Assembly (NCBI GenBank): GCA_019454405.1
Contig: JACFOH010000001.1
Coordinates: 1-64,000 of the forward strand
DNA from: Promineifilum sp.
Lineage (GTDB): Bacteria > Chloroflexota > Anaerolineae > Promineifilales > Promineifilaceae
Reading direction: 5' to 3'
DNA: 64,000 bases
The notes beneath the pieces are model-generated. The model made no database searches. It was not told the origin of the DNA and saw only the letters and a list, made by a program, of their open reading frames with translations. Shown here piece by piece: positions 8,824 through 18,125 of the stretch. Both the position numbers and the translations under genes were made by a program. Positions within the stretch are counted from its first letter, which is position 1; every line of letters begins with the position of its first letter.

Positions 8824-9189
8824 ATGGAACCCGAACTTATCACGATCATAGAAGGCCCAACGCCCGACTTTGTCCCCAACTACCAGGGTCTGGTTCAGTC
8901 TGTTTATGAAGGGCCGGCTGACATGGATGTTGCCCTCTGCCAATTGCGAACGGGCAACGGCGAAGATATCCGGGATCGCTGTTTGCGCGCCTGGCAGGAA
9001 GGTCGCCCTGTTCGCCTTGATTACCCCGATGACCTGCGGCTCCGGCAGCAAGTGGATGTCGTCGCTCTTCGGCTGACTGAAGTTGATGAGGGCGAACTCC
9101 TCTTGTTGTGGGTCAGCTTGCCGGGACAAATGGAGGATGTGGGAGAGGACGAGTCTGACGACGACTTTGACTCGGATATTCCTTTCTGA
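8824..9189 (+). CDS. Small acidic protein with an SSB-like C-terminal tail
   Basis: I do not recognise this 121-aa protein as a named family. Residues 1-100 look like a compact alternating domain: strands around ELITIIEG, GLVQSVYEG and DVALCQLRT, a helix around EDIRDRCLRAWQEG, then strands QVDVVALRLTEV and ELLLLWVSL. That order (three strands, helix, two strands) is what an OB fold shows, but this is a reading by eye. Residues 103-121 are a disordered acidic tail ending DDDFDSDIPF, almost the same as the E. coli SSB end (DFDDDIPF) that recruits replication and repair proteins. It lies between folA and an enoyl-CoA hydratase gene, has no strong ribosome site, and is followed by a 27-base gap. 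It may be a divergent single-stranded DNA binding or SSB-mimic protein. Confidence 0.6.
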   Translation: MEPELITIIEGPTPDFVPNYQGLVQSVYEGPADMDVALCQLRTGNGEDIRDRCLRAWQEGRPVRLDYPDDLRLRQQVDVVALRLTEVDEGELLLLWVSLPGQMEDVGEDESDDDFDSDIPF

Positions 9190-9216
9190 TTGATCGCCCA
9201 TCCGGGCGGGAGATAG

Positions 9217-10008
9217 ATGTCGATGGCTTACGAAACGATCCTCTACCATGTGGCTGATGGCGTGGCGACCATTACACTGAACCGGCCCGATAAGATTAAC
9301 GCCTTTAATGACCAGATGATCGGGGAGACGATCAACGCCTTCAAGGCGGCCGATCGAGATAGCGCGGTGCGGTGCCTGGTCCTGACCGGAGTGGGGCGAG
9401 GCTTCTCCTCAGGTCAGGATTTGAGTGAGTTCCTGAATCGGGATGAGGAAGCTTCCATCGGCGAGCACCTTCGCCGTGGATATCACCAGCTCATCCGGCA
9501 GATGGTCAATCTGGAGAAGCCGATCATCGGCGCCATCAATGGTATCGTCGCCGGGGCGGGCATGGGGGTGGCGTTGGCCGCGGATATCCGTATTGCTTCC
9601 GATAATGCCTACTTCATGCTGGCTTTCAGTCGTATCGGGTTGATACCTGATAGCGGATTGAACTGGTTTCTGCCTCGCATCGTCGGCTACTCCCGTGCCT
9701 ACGAGATGGCTGTGACGGCCGACCGTGTTCCCGCCAACCAGGCGTTGGAATGGGGACTGGTCAATCGAGTGGTCCCGGCTGAGCAATTGCCGGAGATCGT
9801 TGCTGCCTGGGCGCATCGCCTTGCCAGCGGTCCAACGCTGGCCTATGGACTTACCAAGCGAGCGATGAATCGTGGCTGGGATATGAGTCTGGAAGAAGCT
9901 CTGGCTTATGAGGCTTACCTGCAAGAGGTAGCCGGCCGTAGCGAGGATAATCGCGAGGGTATCGCCGCTTTCTTTGAGAAACGCGAAGCTCGATTTACGG
10001 GAAGCTAG
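9217..10008 (+). CDS. Enoyl-CoA hydratase/isomerase family protein (PaaG-like)
   Basis: This 263-aa crotonase-fold enzyme acts on acyl-CoA thioesters. The oxyanion-hole segments are visible as GFSSGQDLSEF and AINGIVAGAGMGVALAADIRIAS. The SRIGLIPDSGLNWFLPRIVG segment resembles PaaG (ring-1,2-epoxyphenylacetyl-CoA isomerase), which uses Asp rather than the second Glu of true hydratases. No other phenylacetate genes are present, so the substrate is open. The ATG at 9217 has GGGAG six bases upstream; ATG 9223 is an alternative. It ends eight bases from the convergent next gene. Confidence 0.88.
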   Translation: MSMAYETILYHVADGVATITLNRPDKINAFNDQMIGETINAFKAADRDSAVRCLVLTGVGRGFSSGQDLSEFLNRDEEASIGEHLRRGYHQLIRQMVNLEKPIIGAINGIVAGAGMGVALAADIRIASDNAYFMLAFSRIGLIPDSGLNWFLPRIVGYSRAYEMAVTADRVPANQALEWGLVNRVVPAEQLPEIVAAWAHRLASGPTLAYGLTKRAMNRGWDMSLEEALAYEAYLQEVAGRSEDNREGIAAFFEKREARFTGS

Positions 10009-10016
10009 CCCGAACC

Positions 10017-12242
10017 CTAATCCTGACCGGCTACATAAATCCGATCGCCGGCTGCTATCAGGATTCTCAGGGGTGATTCAGTTACGGCAAAATCCGACGC
10101 CCGGCTGAGCACATCTTCCCCTCTCTCATCCAGAATTCGATATTGCGTTAATACGATGCCACCCCGGCTGAGTTGCACCAGACGGCCGCTGCCGGGATCA
10201 AGCACGAAGATAGAGGCGCTCAGTCCGTTGCCGACTAATTTAACGGATGCTGGAGCGATAAACGGGAGCACCAGCCCGTTCTGCGCGGGCATGTTCTCAT
10301 CCCACAGGATCCGGCTTGTGCGCGTATCGTAATAGCGGAGGCGGCCGTCTCCATAAAGGATCACCAGGCTGCCGTCTTCAGCGTACAAGTCGAAGTCAAT
10401 TGCCTGGCCAAGATCGCCGCCATCTGCCAAGGTGATGGTCGCATCTTCGGGGATCTGTGCATATCCATTGGTGGCATAATACTTCCAGATCACGCCGGCC
10501 TCTGAGTCCAGGACATAAACCCGGTCGAGATAGGTGGCCATCGTGACGGGGTTCAACCACAGGCTGCTATTACCCAGCGTCGTGCTACTGATATCGCCCA
10601 GATTGGGGAAATAGTTGAAGAGGTTGCCTGAACGATCAAGCATGCTGACATTATCGCGCGTGTCCGCCGCGCGACCGGGCACCCATAAGATATCCAGCAA
10701 TGTTCCCACGGTTTTCGCTCCAACCGCCTGACCGTTGAAGACCAATACTTGTGGCTTATCCGTCGTCAATGTCTGGTAAGTCTTATCCGTGGGATGAAAC
10801 AGGACACGATTGGCGAGTTGATCCAGGACGGCGATGCCGCCCAGCGAGCCTCGCAAAGTGATCTGGGTCAGATTTGCTCCATCCTTGTACTGATAAAGTG
10901 TTGAGGCCATCAGCCGGCTGACGCCATCCAGCCGGTCCAGCGCATCGTGCACTTGAGACCGCATGCGGGCCACTTCCAGATCGCCTTCCCGTAACATATC
11001 CGCCTCTTCGGCCAAGGCCAGCACCCGCAGATAATGAGTCTGGGCCTGGGACGAACTGTCTGTGGCGGTTTCGGCCGCCGCCAGCTCGGTTATCATCTCC
11101 TGTTTGATTGCGGAGACTCGGGCCACGGTGTCCCGTTGAATGTAAACGCTGGTCAGGACTGAGGCCATGATGACAGGGATCAGCAAAGCTGCCGCCGTTG
11201 GAATCGCCCAAGGGATCGCGGATTCGTCCCCTCTATCTCGCAGCAGGCGTTCCAGGATTTCTGCCAACCAGGCTGTGAATCGGGACAGCCCTCGCGCTGA
11301 CGAAGAGGCCACCCGACGCGCTTCCACCTCCACCGATGTGGCAGCATCTGACAAGTTGCGTGAAGAATCCAACGAGCGAGTGCCGCCTCCGGTTGGTTCA
11401 GCGGAGGCTCCAGTTCCAGCCGTCGAGGGCGCGACCGCTTCGCGAACTGGCCCGGCCTGGCGAGGTGTGGTTGCCGGTGTCACGGGGGGCGCGGTCGCGG
11501 GCGTTGATCTGACCGGGCCGGCCCGGGGTATCGGGTTACGACTATGCTGGAAGGTGAGCGGTAACGTCGAGGGTAATTCGTCGGCGAACTCGGCCAGGAG
11601 TAGTCGAGCGGAATCATCGGCCATGAGTTGCATCAACGATTCCAGGCCGCTTTCTATCTCCGTGTTGACTAACACCGGAGCCAGCGCTTCGCCGTTCAGG
11701 TGAGCCAATCGAGGATCTGCCAAGAGTATCATGTCGCTGTTTTCCAGCTGACGAAAAGCGAAGCGAATGTCAACGCCCACACTTCGACCGATGGGCGTCA
11801 ATACATCAGGTTGCTTTGCCGGAAGTCGCTCCACGCCGAAATTGTGACCCAGGAATGCCAACCCTTCGCCCACCTGGAGCAGATAGAGCTCACCGCTATG
11901 CAATGCTGCGCAGCTTAGCGCCCCTTCATGAGACGATTTGTTCGCCATGTTGTAGCGCAGGAGTTGCTCGTTGGCTTCGAGCACGGACCGGCGTAGAGCT
12001 GATGTAACGCTGCCCGGCGCGGCGAAGAAACGTTGGCTTATCCCTTCGACTAGCCGGCGGGCCAGGTCGGCCGTTTCCTCCTGCTGACCTGTCAACGTCA
12101 GATGGACGAACAAGAAATCTCGCTCCCGGCCGCGTGCGGCCTTGGGCGGGGCAGGTTGGGCCAGCAGTCCCGGGACCGTACCTTCATTGAGGACGGTTCC
12201 GTTAGCGATCGACAGCTGGGCAGTGATGGCCAGTAGATCCAC
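10017..12242 (-). CDS. Membrane protein: degenerate PP2C domain plus beta-propeller
   Basis: This 741-aa protein has at least three parts. Residues 1-225 match the outline of a PP2C phosphatase (LSCAALHSGELYLLQVGEGLAFL resembles the family VGDSRAYL strand), but the metal-binding Asp positions are not acidic. It is probably a pseudophosphatase, or the match is only structural. Residues 230-330 are a Pro/Thr/Ala-rich linker, 343-366 a transmembrane helix, 370-445 a charged helical stalk, and 450-741 a repeating beta-propeller-like domain. The propeller should be outside if the N-terminus is cytoplasmic. It could couple an outside signal to a cytosolic Ser/Thr kinase circuit, but none is adjacent. 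Confidence 0.65.
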   Translation of the reverse strand: MDLLAITAQLSIANGTVLNEGTVPGLLAQPAPPKAARGRERDFLFVHLTLTGQQEETADLARRLVEGISQRFFAAPGSVTSALRRSVLEANEQLLRYNMANKSSHEGALSCAALHSGELYLLQVGEGLAFLGHNFGVERLPAKQPDVLTPIGRSVGVDIRFAFRQLENSDMILLADPRLAHLNGEALAPVLVNTEIESGLESLMQLMADDSARLLLAEFADELPSTLPLTFQHSRNPIPRAGPVRSTPATAPPVTPATTPRQAGPVREAVAPSTAGTGASAEPTGGGTRSLDSSRNLSDAATSVEVEARRVASSSARGLSRFTAWLAEILERLLRDRGDESAIPWAIPTAAALLIPVIMASVLTSVYIQRDTVARVSAIKQEMITELAAAETATDSSSQAQTHYLRVLALAEEADMLREGDLEVARMRSQVHDALDRLDGVSRLMASTLYQYKDGANLTQITLRGSLGGIAVLDQLANRVLFHPTDKTYQTLTTDKPQVLVFNGQAVGAKTVGTLLDILWVPGRAADTRDNVSMLDRSGNLFNYFPNLGDISSTTLGNSSLWLNPVTMATYLDRVYVLDSEAGVIWKYYATNGYAQIPEDATITLADGGDLGQAIDFDLYAEDGSLVILYGDGRLRYYDTRTSRILWDENMPAQNGLVLPFIAPASVKLVGNGLSASIFVLDPGSGRLVQLSRGGIVLTQYRILDERGEDVLSRASDFAVTESPLRILIAAGDRIYVAGQD

Positions 12243-12265
12243 GTTGTTTTAACGAGAAAAGATGT

Positions 12266-12309
12266 AGGCCTCGGTCAGACCGGGTATGAACGCGGTCTGA
12301 CCGAGGCCT
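12266..12309 (-). terminator. Rho-independent terminator downstream of ald
   Basis: A perfect 16-bp stem (AGGCCTCGGTCAGACC at 12266-12281 with its complement at 12294-12309) encloses a 12-base loop. On the minus strand it is followed by a T-rich stretch. It lies just after the ald stop and before the next minus-strand gene. Confidence 0.8.
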
Positions 12310-12323
12310 GATTTACGAATAAA

Positions 12324-13427
12324 TTACGCCTCGTAGGCGACGAATTCCATGCCGAAAGCCTCAGCTACGGCCTTATACGTAACGTGACCCTCAAACGTAT
12401 TGAGGCCTTTCACCAGGCCCGGATCCTTAGCCATGGCGTCTTTGGCGCCTAGGCGGGCCAATCGCAGCACATAAGGCAACGTGGCGTTACTCAGGGCCAT
12501 GGTGCTTGTGCGCGGCACCGCGCCGGGCATGTTGGCCACACCGTAATGAACGACGCCGTCGATGATATAGGTCGGGTCAGAATGGGTCGTAACGTGAATG
12601 GTCTCTACGCAACCTCCTTGATCAACGGCGACATCAACGACGACGCTGCCCGGGTTCATGGTTGAGATCATCTCTCGGGTTACCAGCCGCGGCGCGCGCG
12701 CGCCTCTAACGAGCACACTGCCGACAACGAGATCCGCGTTCCTGACTACTTCAGCGATGTTGTAGGAGTTGGAGGCGAGAGTGGTCAACCGGCCATGTAG
12801 TACATGTTCGAGGTAGCGCAGCCTGTCGAGGTTGGTGTCCAGGATAGTCACGTTGGCGCCCAAGCCTAGAGCCATCTGCGCCGAGTTCGTGCCGACTACA
12901 CCGCCGCCGATAACCACGACGTTGGCGGCCGATACGCCGGCTACACCACCGAGCAATACGCCGCGGCCTTGGTGTGACCGCTCCAGGAAGTGCGCACCGA
13001 CCTGGATGGACATGCGCCCGGCTACTTCGCTCATCGGCGTCAGCAACGGCAGGCTGCCGTCGGGAGCTTCCACCGTCTCATAGGCGATACCGGTCACGCC
13101 CGAATCAACCATTGCCTTGGTCAGGGCTTCCTCGGCGGCCAGATGCAGGAACGTGAACAAGAGCAGATCCGACCGCAGAAACGGGTATTCGACGGCGATA
13201 GGTTCCTTGACCTTGACGACCATCTCTGCGCCCCAGGCATCGGCCGCGGTGGGGACGATCCTGGCTCCGGCACTTGCGTATTGTTCGTCTGTGAAACGGC
13301 TGCCATCGCCCGCGTTTGTCTCAACCAATACCTTATGGCCTTGTTCGACAAGTTGGCGCACACCGGCCGGCGTCATGGCCACACGATATTCATTGTTCTT
13401 TATTTCTTTAGGTACACCGACAATCAT
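12324..13427 (-). CDS. ald: Alanine dehydrogenase
   Basis: NAD-dependent oxidative deamination of L-alanine to pyruvate and ammonium, or the reverse. The 367-aa length and the start [20 protein letters not shown] are typical. Visible features are the substrate-site VKVKEP and FTFLHLAA (catalytic Lys and His) and the nucleotide-binding [24 protein letters not shown]. It is monocistronic, with its own promoter (-10 TATAAT), an AAGGAG ribosome site and a strong terminator. It allows growth on alanine or alanine synthesis, depending on NADH and ammonium. Confidence 0.96.
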   Translation of the reverse strand: MIVGVPKEIKNNEYRVAMTPAGVRQLVEQGHKVLVETNAGDGSRFTDEQYASAGARIVPTAADAWGAEMVVKVKEPIAVEYPFLRSDLLLFTFLHLAAEEALTKAMVDSGVTGIAYETVEAPDGSLPLLTPMSEVAGRMSIQVGAHFLERSHQGRGVLLGGVAGVSAANVVVIGGGVVGTNSAQMALGLGANVTILDTNLDRLRYLEHVLHGRLTTLASNSYNIAEVVRNADLVVGSVLVRGARAPRLVTREMISTMNPGSVVVDVAVDQGGCVETIHVTTHSDPTYIIDGVVHYGVANMPGAVPRTSTMALSNATLPYVLRLARLGAKDAMAKDPGLVKGLNTFEGHVTYKAVAEAFGMEFVAYEA

Positions 13428-13462
13428 GGGATACTCCTTAATGGAAACTCGTGGGAATTCAT

Positions 13463-13491
13463 ATTATACCTCTATTCCGGGTGCCGACTAA
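13463..13491 (-). promoter_or_regulatory. Sigma-70-type promoter for ald
   Basis: On the minus strand, TTAGTC (13486-13491) and TATAAT (13463-13468) are separated by exactly 17 bases, and AAGGAG sits just before the ald ATG. Confidence 0.65.
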
Positions 13492-13538
13492 ATCGTGAGT
13501 CTAAAAATTTGTGCACCATGTCATTTATCGTTCGTACA

Positions 13539-13568
13539 TTGTCCTGTATTGTTGAGAATGGGTAGAAT
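13539..13568 (+). promoter_or_regulatory. Sigma-70-type promoter for pepA
   Basis: TTGTCC (13539-13544) and TAGAAT (13563-13568) are separated by 18 bases, upstream of pepA and pointing away from the divergent ald promoter. Confidence 0.5.
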
Positions 13569-13626
13569 AAATCCAAACCCCACGGCGGCGGTCGAATGCC
13601 GTCGTTGATAACAGGAGCTTAATCTC

Positions 13627-15129
13627 ATGGAAATCAAAATCGAGAAGACGGCTATTCAATCGAGCACGGCCGATACTCTCATCGTTAATCTGTTCGAGGA
13701 TGTGACAATTCCTGGCGGGGCCACCGGCGCGATTGACAAAGCCCTGAACGGGGCGATCACAGAACTCATCGCCGGGGGCGATCTGAAGGGTAAAGCCGGA
13801 GAAGTGGCCGTGATTTACCCTCGTGGCGCGATCGCTGCTCGCCGTGTGATGGTGGTTGGATTGGGCAAATCGGAGGAATTTGATTTGGAAGGCGTTCGTC
13901 GGGCATCGGCCGCGGCCATCAAACGCGCCCGCGAGCTGAACGCCCAGCATGTGGCCACCATCGTTCATGGGGCTGGCATTGGCGGGTTGGACGTGGCCCA
14001 GGCTGCCCAGGCCACGGTCGAGGGTTCGCTGCTGGCTTCCTATCGTTTTGACGCTCCCAAGAAGAAAGAAGCGGGGCACGACATTAGCTCGCTAACCATC
14101 ACCGAATATGACGAGGCGCGAATTGCGGCCGTCACGGCCGGGGCACGAACAGCCGAGGCGATTGCTGCCGGAGTATTTCTGGCGAGGGATCTGGTCAATA
14201 TGCCGCCTAACGTGGCCACTCCGACCCGGCTGGCGCAAGCAGCCCAAACGATAGCTGAGGCTCATGGCTTGACCGTCACCGTTGGCGACCGCGATTGGGC
14301 GGCCGAGCGCAACATGGGCGCCTTCCTGGCTGTCGCTCAGGGCGCCGGTGAGCCACCGAAATTTATCGTCCTGGAGCATAATGGTGACCGAACCGATCTG
14401 CCAACTGTGGTGCTGGTGGGCAAGGGCGTTACTTTTGATACCGGTGGCATCTCTATCAAGCCATCGGAGCGGATGGGCGACATGAAATCTGATATGGGTG
14501 GGGCGGCCGCCGTTCTGGGTGCGATGGAGGCTGTTGGGCGCTTGAATATTCCCTTGCGCGTTATCGGGATTACACCCGCCACCGAGAATATGCCTGACGC
14601 CAATGCCTATCGCCCCTCGGATATCATCACCGCATCGAATGGCAAGACTATCGAGATCATCAGCACCGACGCCGAGGGCCGTATGATCCTGGCCGATGCG
14701 CTCGTTCACGCCGAGACGTTCCAGCCCGACGCGGTCATCGATTTGGCCACATTGACAGGAGCTTGTGTGATCGCTCTTGGCGGCGGGGTTGCCGCGGGTA
14801 TCTTCTGTAATGATGACGCTTTACGCGATCGGTTGTTGGCCGCCTCAGATGCCACTTATGAGCGCATCTGGCCGCTGCCACTCTACGATGATTATCGCCG
14901 GACGATCAACTCCGACGTCGCTGATATGAAAAACAGCGGCGGTCGCTTCGGCGGTGTGGGCACATCCGCGGTATTCTTGCGTGAATTCACCAACTACCCG
15001 TGGGCCCACCTCGATATTGCCGGGATGGCTCTGGCGGAACGAGGCAAAGATTACACGCCGACCGGCGGTACGGGCTTTGGTGTACGATTGCTGATCGCCT
15101 ATTTACAAGGCCTGGCTGCCAAGGGGTAG
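13627..15129 (+). CDS. pepA: Leucyl aminopeptidase (M17)
   Basis: Cytosolic two-metal aminopeptidase (500 aa) that removes N-terminal residues from peptides and forms a hexamer in the family. The N-terminal domain (1-170) is variable. The catalytic domain shows VLVGKGVTFDTGGISIKPS (Lys and first Asp), the DMKSDMGGAAAVLG metal segment and the signature STDAEGRMILADAL (Asp, Glu, Arg). The start ATG 13627 follows a GGAG site. It is divergent from ald. Some homologues also bind DNA, but nothing here shows that. Confidence 0.95.
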   Translation: MEIKIEKTAIQSSTADTLIVNLFEDVTIPGGATGAIDKALNGAITELIAGGDLKGKAGEVAVIYPRGAIAARRVMVVGLGKSEEFDLEGVRRASAAAIKRARELNAQHVATIVHGAGIGGLDVAQAAQATVEGSLLASYRFDAPKKKEAGHDISSLTITEYDEARIAAVTAGARTAEAIAAGVFLARDLVNMPPNVATPTRLAQAAQTIAEAHGLTVTVGDRDWAAERNMGAFLAVAQGAGEPPKFIVLEHNGDRTDLPTVVLVGKGVTFDTGGISIKPSERMGDMKSDMGGAAAVLGAMEAVGRLNIPLRVIGITPATENMPDANAYRPSDIITASNGKTIEIISTDAEGRMILADALVHAETFQPDAVIDLATLTGACVIALGGGVAAGIFCNDDALRDRLLAASDATYERIWPLPLYDDYRRTINSDVADMKNSGGRFGGVGTSAVFLREFTNYPWAHLDIAGMALAERGKDYTPTGGTGFGVRLLIAYLQGLAAKG

Positions 15130-15153
15130 AATTGTCTCCGGGATGGATTTATG

Positions 15154-15184
15154 TTGCGGACGCCTGTACGGCTCGTGCTATAAT
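15154..15184 (+). promoter_or_regulatory. Extended -10 promoter upstream of ybdK-like gene
   Basis: TGC-TATAAT at 15176-15184 is a perfect extended -10 element. A weak TTGCGG lies at 15154-15159 with a 19-base spacer. The gene start is about 85 bases downstream. Confidence 0.6.
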
Positions 15185-15268
15185 CCTCGCCCAAAGATAC
15201 GGGTATAAGCCGACCGGCTAACGCATTTCCAACTTATCTACTACTGTTAGTGTCGTGACGAGGGAGAT

Positions 15269-16426
15269 ATGCCTTTTCCAATACAACCACTCACGTTAGG
15301 CATCGAGGAAGAGTATCAGATCATCGATCCTGAGACCCGTGATTTACGAACCTACATCAGGGAGCTGCTCACTCAGGATCAGGCTCGACCCCACAAGCTG
15401 GATCTGAAGCCGGAACTAATGCAGTCGCAAGTGGAGGTTGGCAGTCGTATCTGCCGGAACATCAAAGAAGCACGGCAAGAGATCGTGCGTCTCCGTCGAG
15501 AAGTACTGGAGTTGGCTGACGAAAATAATCTGAAAATCGTGGCCGCCTCGACGCATCCCTTCGCTCGCTGGGAAGATCAGGTTATCACCGAGGGCACTCG
15601 ATATAAAGAGTTGCTGGATGATATGCAAGGCGTCGCTCGCCAACTCCTTATCTTCGGCATGCACGTTCACGTCGGCTTTGGTGACGACCAGGATTCACGC
15701 GAGCTGCTTATTGCAGTGATGAACCAGGCCCGATACTTTGTGCCTCACTTGTTAGCTCTTTCTACAAGCTCGCCCTTCTGGCGCGGGCAAGATACCGGCC
15801 TCAAGTCCTATCGTAGTGTGATTTTCCAATCACTTCCGAGAACGGGCATCCCACACTCATTTCTGTCCTGGAGCGAGTATAAACGCTACGAGATGATGTT
15901 GGAGCGTGTAGGGGCTTTCGGCAAGATCGACAAGCGGGCCAAGATCTGGTGGGATATACGGCCGCACCCGGTTTACAACACTCTTGAGTTCCGTATCGCC
16001 GATATTTGTACTAGCGTCGATGACTGTATTTGTATCGCTGCGCTTTTCCAGGCCATCTGTGCCAAGTTGCTCAAGTTACGCCGGCAAAATATGGGCTGGC
16101 GGCAATATCGCCACGTTCATATCACCGAGAACAAATGGCGCGCCGTGCGTTATGGTATCAATGGTGAACTGATCGATTTTGGCATTGAGCAGTCCGTGCC
16201 ATTCCCTGACTTGATGATGGAGTTACTGGAGTTGGTTGATGATGTTGTGGACGATCTCGACAGCCGTGAAGAAGTCCATCATGTCCATCGTATCTTGAGG
16301 GACGGCACGAGCGCGGATAAGCAGCTGCGCGTCTATCGTGAATATGGCGGCGAGGATAATCACGATGAAGCCATATGCGCTGTTGTCGACCATCTCGTAG
16401 ATGAGACGAGACGCGGCGTTTTCTAG
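15269..16426 (+). CDS. Carboxylate-amine ligase, YbdK/GCS2 family
   Basis: This 385-aa ATP-dependent ligase belongs to the glutamate-cysteine ligase 2 family. It opens with LTLGIEEEYQIIDPETRDL, the conserved GIEEE metal/ATP motif. Further family segments are HVHVGF and NTLEFRIADICTSVDD. Members join an amino group to a glutamate-like carboxylate, but most, like E. coli YbdK, have only weak glutamate-cysteine ligase activity and an unknown true substrate. No glutathione synthetase gene is nearby. A GAGGGAG ribosome site precedes ATG 15269. Confidence 0.88.
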   Translation: MPFPIQPLTLGIEEEYQIIDPETRDLRTYIRELLTQDQARPHKLDLKPELMQSQVEVGSRICRNIKEARQEIVRLRREVLELADENNLKIVAASTHPFARWEDQVITEGTRYKELLDDMQGVARQLLIFGMHVHVGFGDDQDSRELLIAVMNQARYFVPHLLALSTSSPFWRGQDTGLKSYRSVIFQSLPRTGIPHSFLSWSEYKRYEMMLERVGAFGKIDKRAKIWWDIRPHPVYNTLEFRIADICTSVDDCICIAALFQAICAKLLKLRRQNMGWRQYRHVHITENKWRAVRYGINGELIDFGIEQSVPFPDLMMELLELVDDVVDDLDSREEVHHVHRILRDGTSADKQLRVYREYGGEDNHDEAICAVVDHLVDETRRGVF

Positions 16427-16438
16427 TTAACCTGAACG

Positions 16439-16481
16439 CGAGCATCCGGTGAGTCTCAGGCGTAGACTCGCCGGATGCTCG
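16439..16481. terminator. Bidirectional terminator hairpin
   Basis: CGAGCATCCGGTGAGTCT (16439-16456) pairs with 16464-16481 over 18 bp with one G-T wobble and a 7-base loop. It lies between two convergent genes and can serve both, although neither side has a long T-tract. Confidence 0.65.
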
Positions 16482-16491
16482 TGCCCTTCAC

Positions 16492-18093
16492 TTACCACGT
16501 GCGGTGGCGGAATATCCCACCGACCACAGTCCCCGCGATACCAACATCCAGTAATTCATCGGCCGGCGTCGTTAGTAGGTTCCGGTCGAAGATCGTCAGG
16601 TCAGCCAGCTTGCCCGGCGAGATGCTGCCCTGTCGATTTTCCTGGCCGGAAGTGATGGCCGCGGCGGTGGTAAACGCATGGAGGGTTTCATCTATTGTCA
16701 GTCGTTCCTCAGGGTACCAGCCGCCAGGCCCTGGATAGCCATTTGCTCTCCGACGGGTTACGGCTGCGTGAATGCCCGGAAGAGGATCGATCCGTTCCAC
16801 AGGGGCATCTGACCCAAAGACTACTAGCGCGCCACTATCCCATATCGTTCGCCAGGCGTAACTATATCGAGCGCGAGCGCCCCAATGCCGGTTGGCCATG
16901 TCGATATCCGACGTCGCGTGGATGGGCTGCATCGAGGCGATGACGTTGAGTTTGGCCAAGCGATCGAGATCGTCGGGGTGGAGGATCTGGACGTGTTCAA
17001 TGCGGTGACGCAACGGGGGTCGATTTGTCTTTCGTTCTTCCTGGCGCAATAGTTCGTAGACGTCGAGCACGTCATGGTTGGCGCGGTCGCCGATGGCGTG
17101 GATGGTCATGCTGAGGCCGCCCGCGTTGGCTTGTTGAGCTTTTTCCAGCATCTCTTCTTTTTCCGTCACGACAATGCCCAGGTTTTCCGGCTCGCCTTCG
17201 TAGGGAGTGAGCATCGCCGCCGTTCGTGATCCGAGTGCTCCGTCAGCGAAGATTTTCACTCCGCCGATGCGCAACCAATCGTCGCCAAAACCGGAACGTA
17301 ACCCCACGCCCAACGCGTATTCCATCCGATAGGCGGGGATATTCTTGACCACACGCAGGCCAAGCTCGCCCGCTTCCCGCAGCATTTGCAAGGCCAGGAA
17401 GCAATCGCGGCCGTCAAAATCGTGCACACCTGTCAACCCCACCGACCAGCAATAAGCCTGCGCTTGCTTCATGGCTGTGGCGATCTCCGCCGGGGTCTCT
17501 CTGGGGATGAGCGTTGCAACCAGATCCATCGCGTCTTCGAACAAGATTCCCGTCGGATTGCCATGATCGTCGCGCTGGATTTGACCGGATGGAGGATCGG
17601 ACGTTGTCGCGTCAATATGGGCCAGTTTCATGGCCATGCTATTGACCCATGCTGCGTGGCCGCTCTTGTGTAACAGGTAAGCCGGCCGGTCAGATACGAT
17701 GGCGTCCAGATCGGCCGCGTCCGGGAATCCGCGATCTCCCCATGTGTCTTGCGACCACCCCCAACCTTGTAGCCAGCCGGCTGATCTATTTTGTCGGGTG
17801 AATGTGACGATGTGCTCCAGCACTTCCTCGTAACTCATCGTACCGTCGATGGCGACATGCTGCAGATTGAGTGCGAAATGTTGAAAATGAACGTGAGCGT
17901 CAATCAGCCCCGGCGTTACAAAACGGCCGCCAAGATCGATCCATTCGCCTCCCTGTCCCAGCAGAGCCTTCATAGGGTCGTCGTCACCGATGGCCACGAT
18001 CTGATCGCCCTGGATGGCGATGGCCGTAGCCTTCGGTTGAGCCGGATCGAGTGTATAAATATGCCCATTGGTCATGACCAGTGAAGCCGGCAT
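16492..18093 (-). CDS. Amidohydrolase, YtcJ-like (Amidohydro_3)
   Basis: This metal-dependent hydrolase is 533 aa from ATG 18093. It has the N-terminal composite domain typical of the family (MTNGHIYTLDPAQPKATAIAIQG), the metal-binding GLIDAHVHFQHF (HxH), IHAIGDRANHDVLD, RIEHVQILHPDDL and the final VFGSDAPVERIDPLPGIHAAV (Asp ligand). Substrates of YtcJ-type enzymes are mostly unknown and include amides and cyclic imides. I prefer ATG 18093 because GAAAGAGGT lies 6-8 bases upstream; a GTG at 18126 overlapping the upstream stop is the alternative. It is last in a yceD-obg-methyltransferase run. Confidence 0.85.
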   Translation of the reverse strand: MPASLVMTNGHIYTLDPAQPKATAIAIQGDQIVAIGDDDPMKALLGQGGEWIDLGGRFVTPGLIDAHVHFQHFALNLQHVAIDGTMSYEEVLEHIVTFTRQNRSAGWLQGWGWSQDTWGDRGFPDAADLDAIVSDRPAYLLHKSGHAAWVNSMAMKLAHIDATTSDPPSGQIQRDDHGNPTGILFEDAMDLVATLIPRETPAEIATAMKQAQAYCWSVGLTGVHDFDGRDCFLALQMLREAGELGLRVVKNIPAYRMEYALGVGLRSGFGDDWLRIGGVKIFADGALGSRTAAMLTPYEGEPENLGIVVTEKEEMLEKAQQANAGGLSMTIHAIGDRANHDVLDVYELLRQEERKTNRPPLRHRIEHVQILHPDDLDRLAKLNVIASMQPIHATSDIDMANRHWGARARYSYAWRTIWDSGALVVFGSDAPVERIDPLPGIHAAVTRRRANGYPGPGGWYPEERLTIDETLHAFTTAAAITSGQENRQGSISPGKLADLTIFDRNLLTTPADELLDVGIAGTVVGGIFRHRTW

Positions 18094-18125
18094 AAGCGTA
18101 CCTCTTTCGTTTTGTATGGTGGCCA

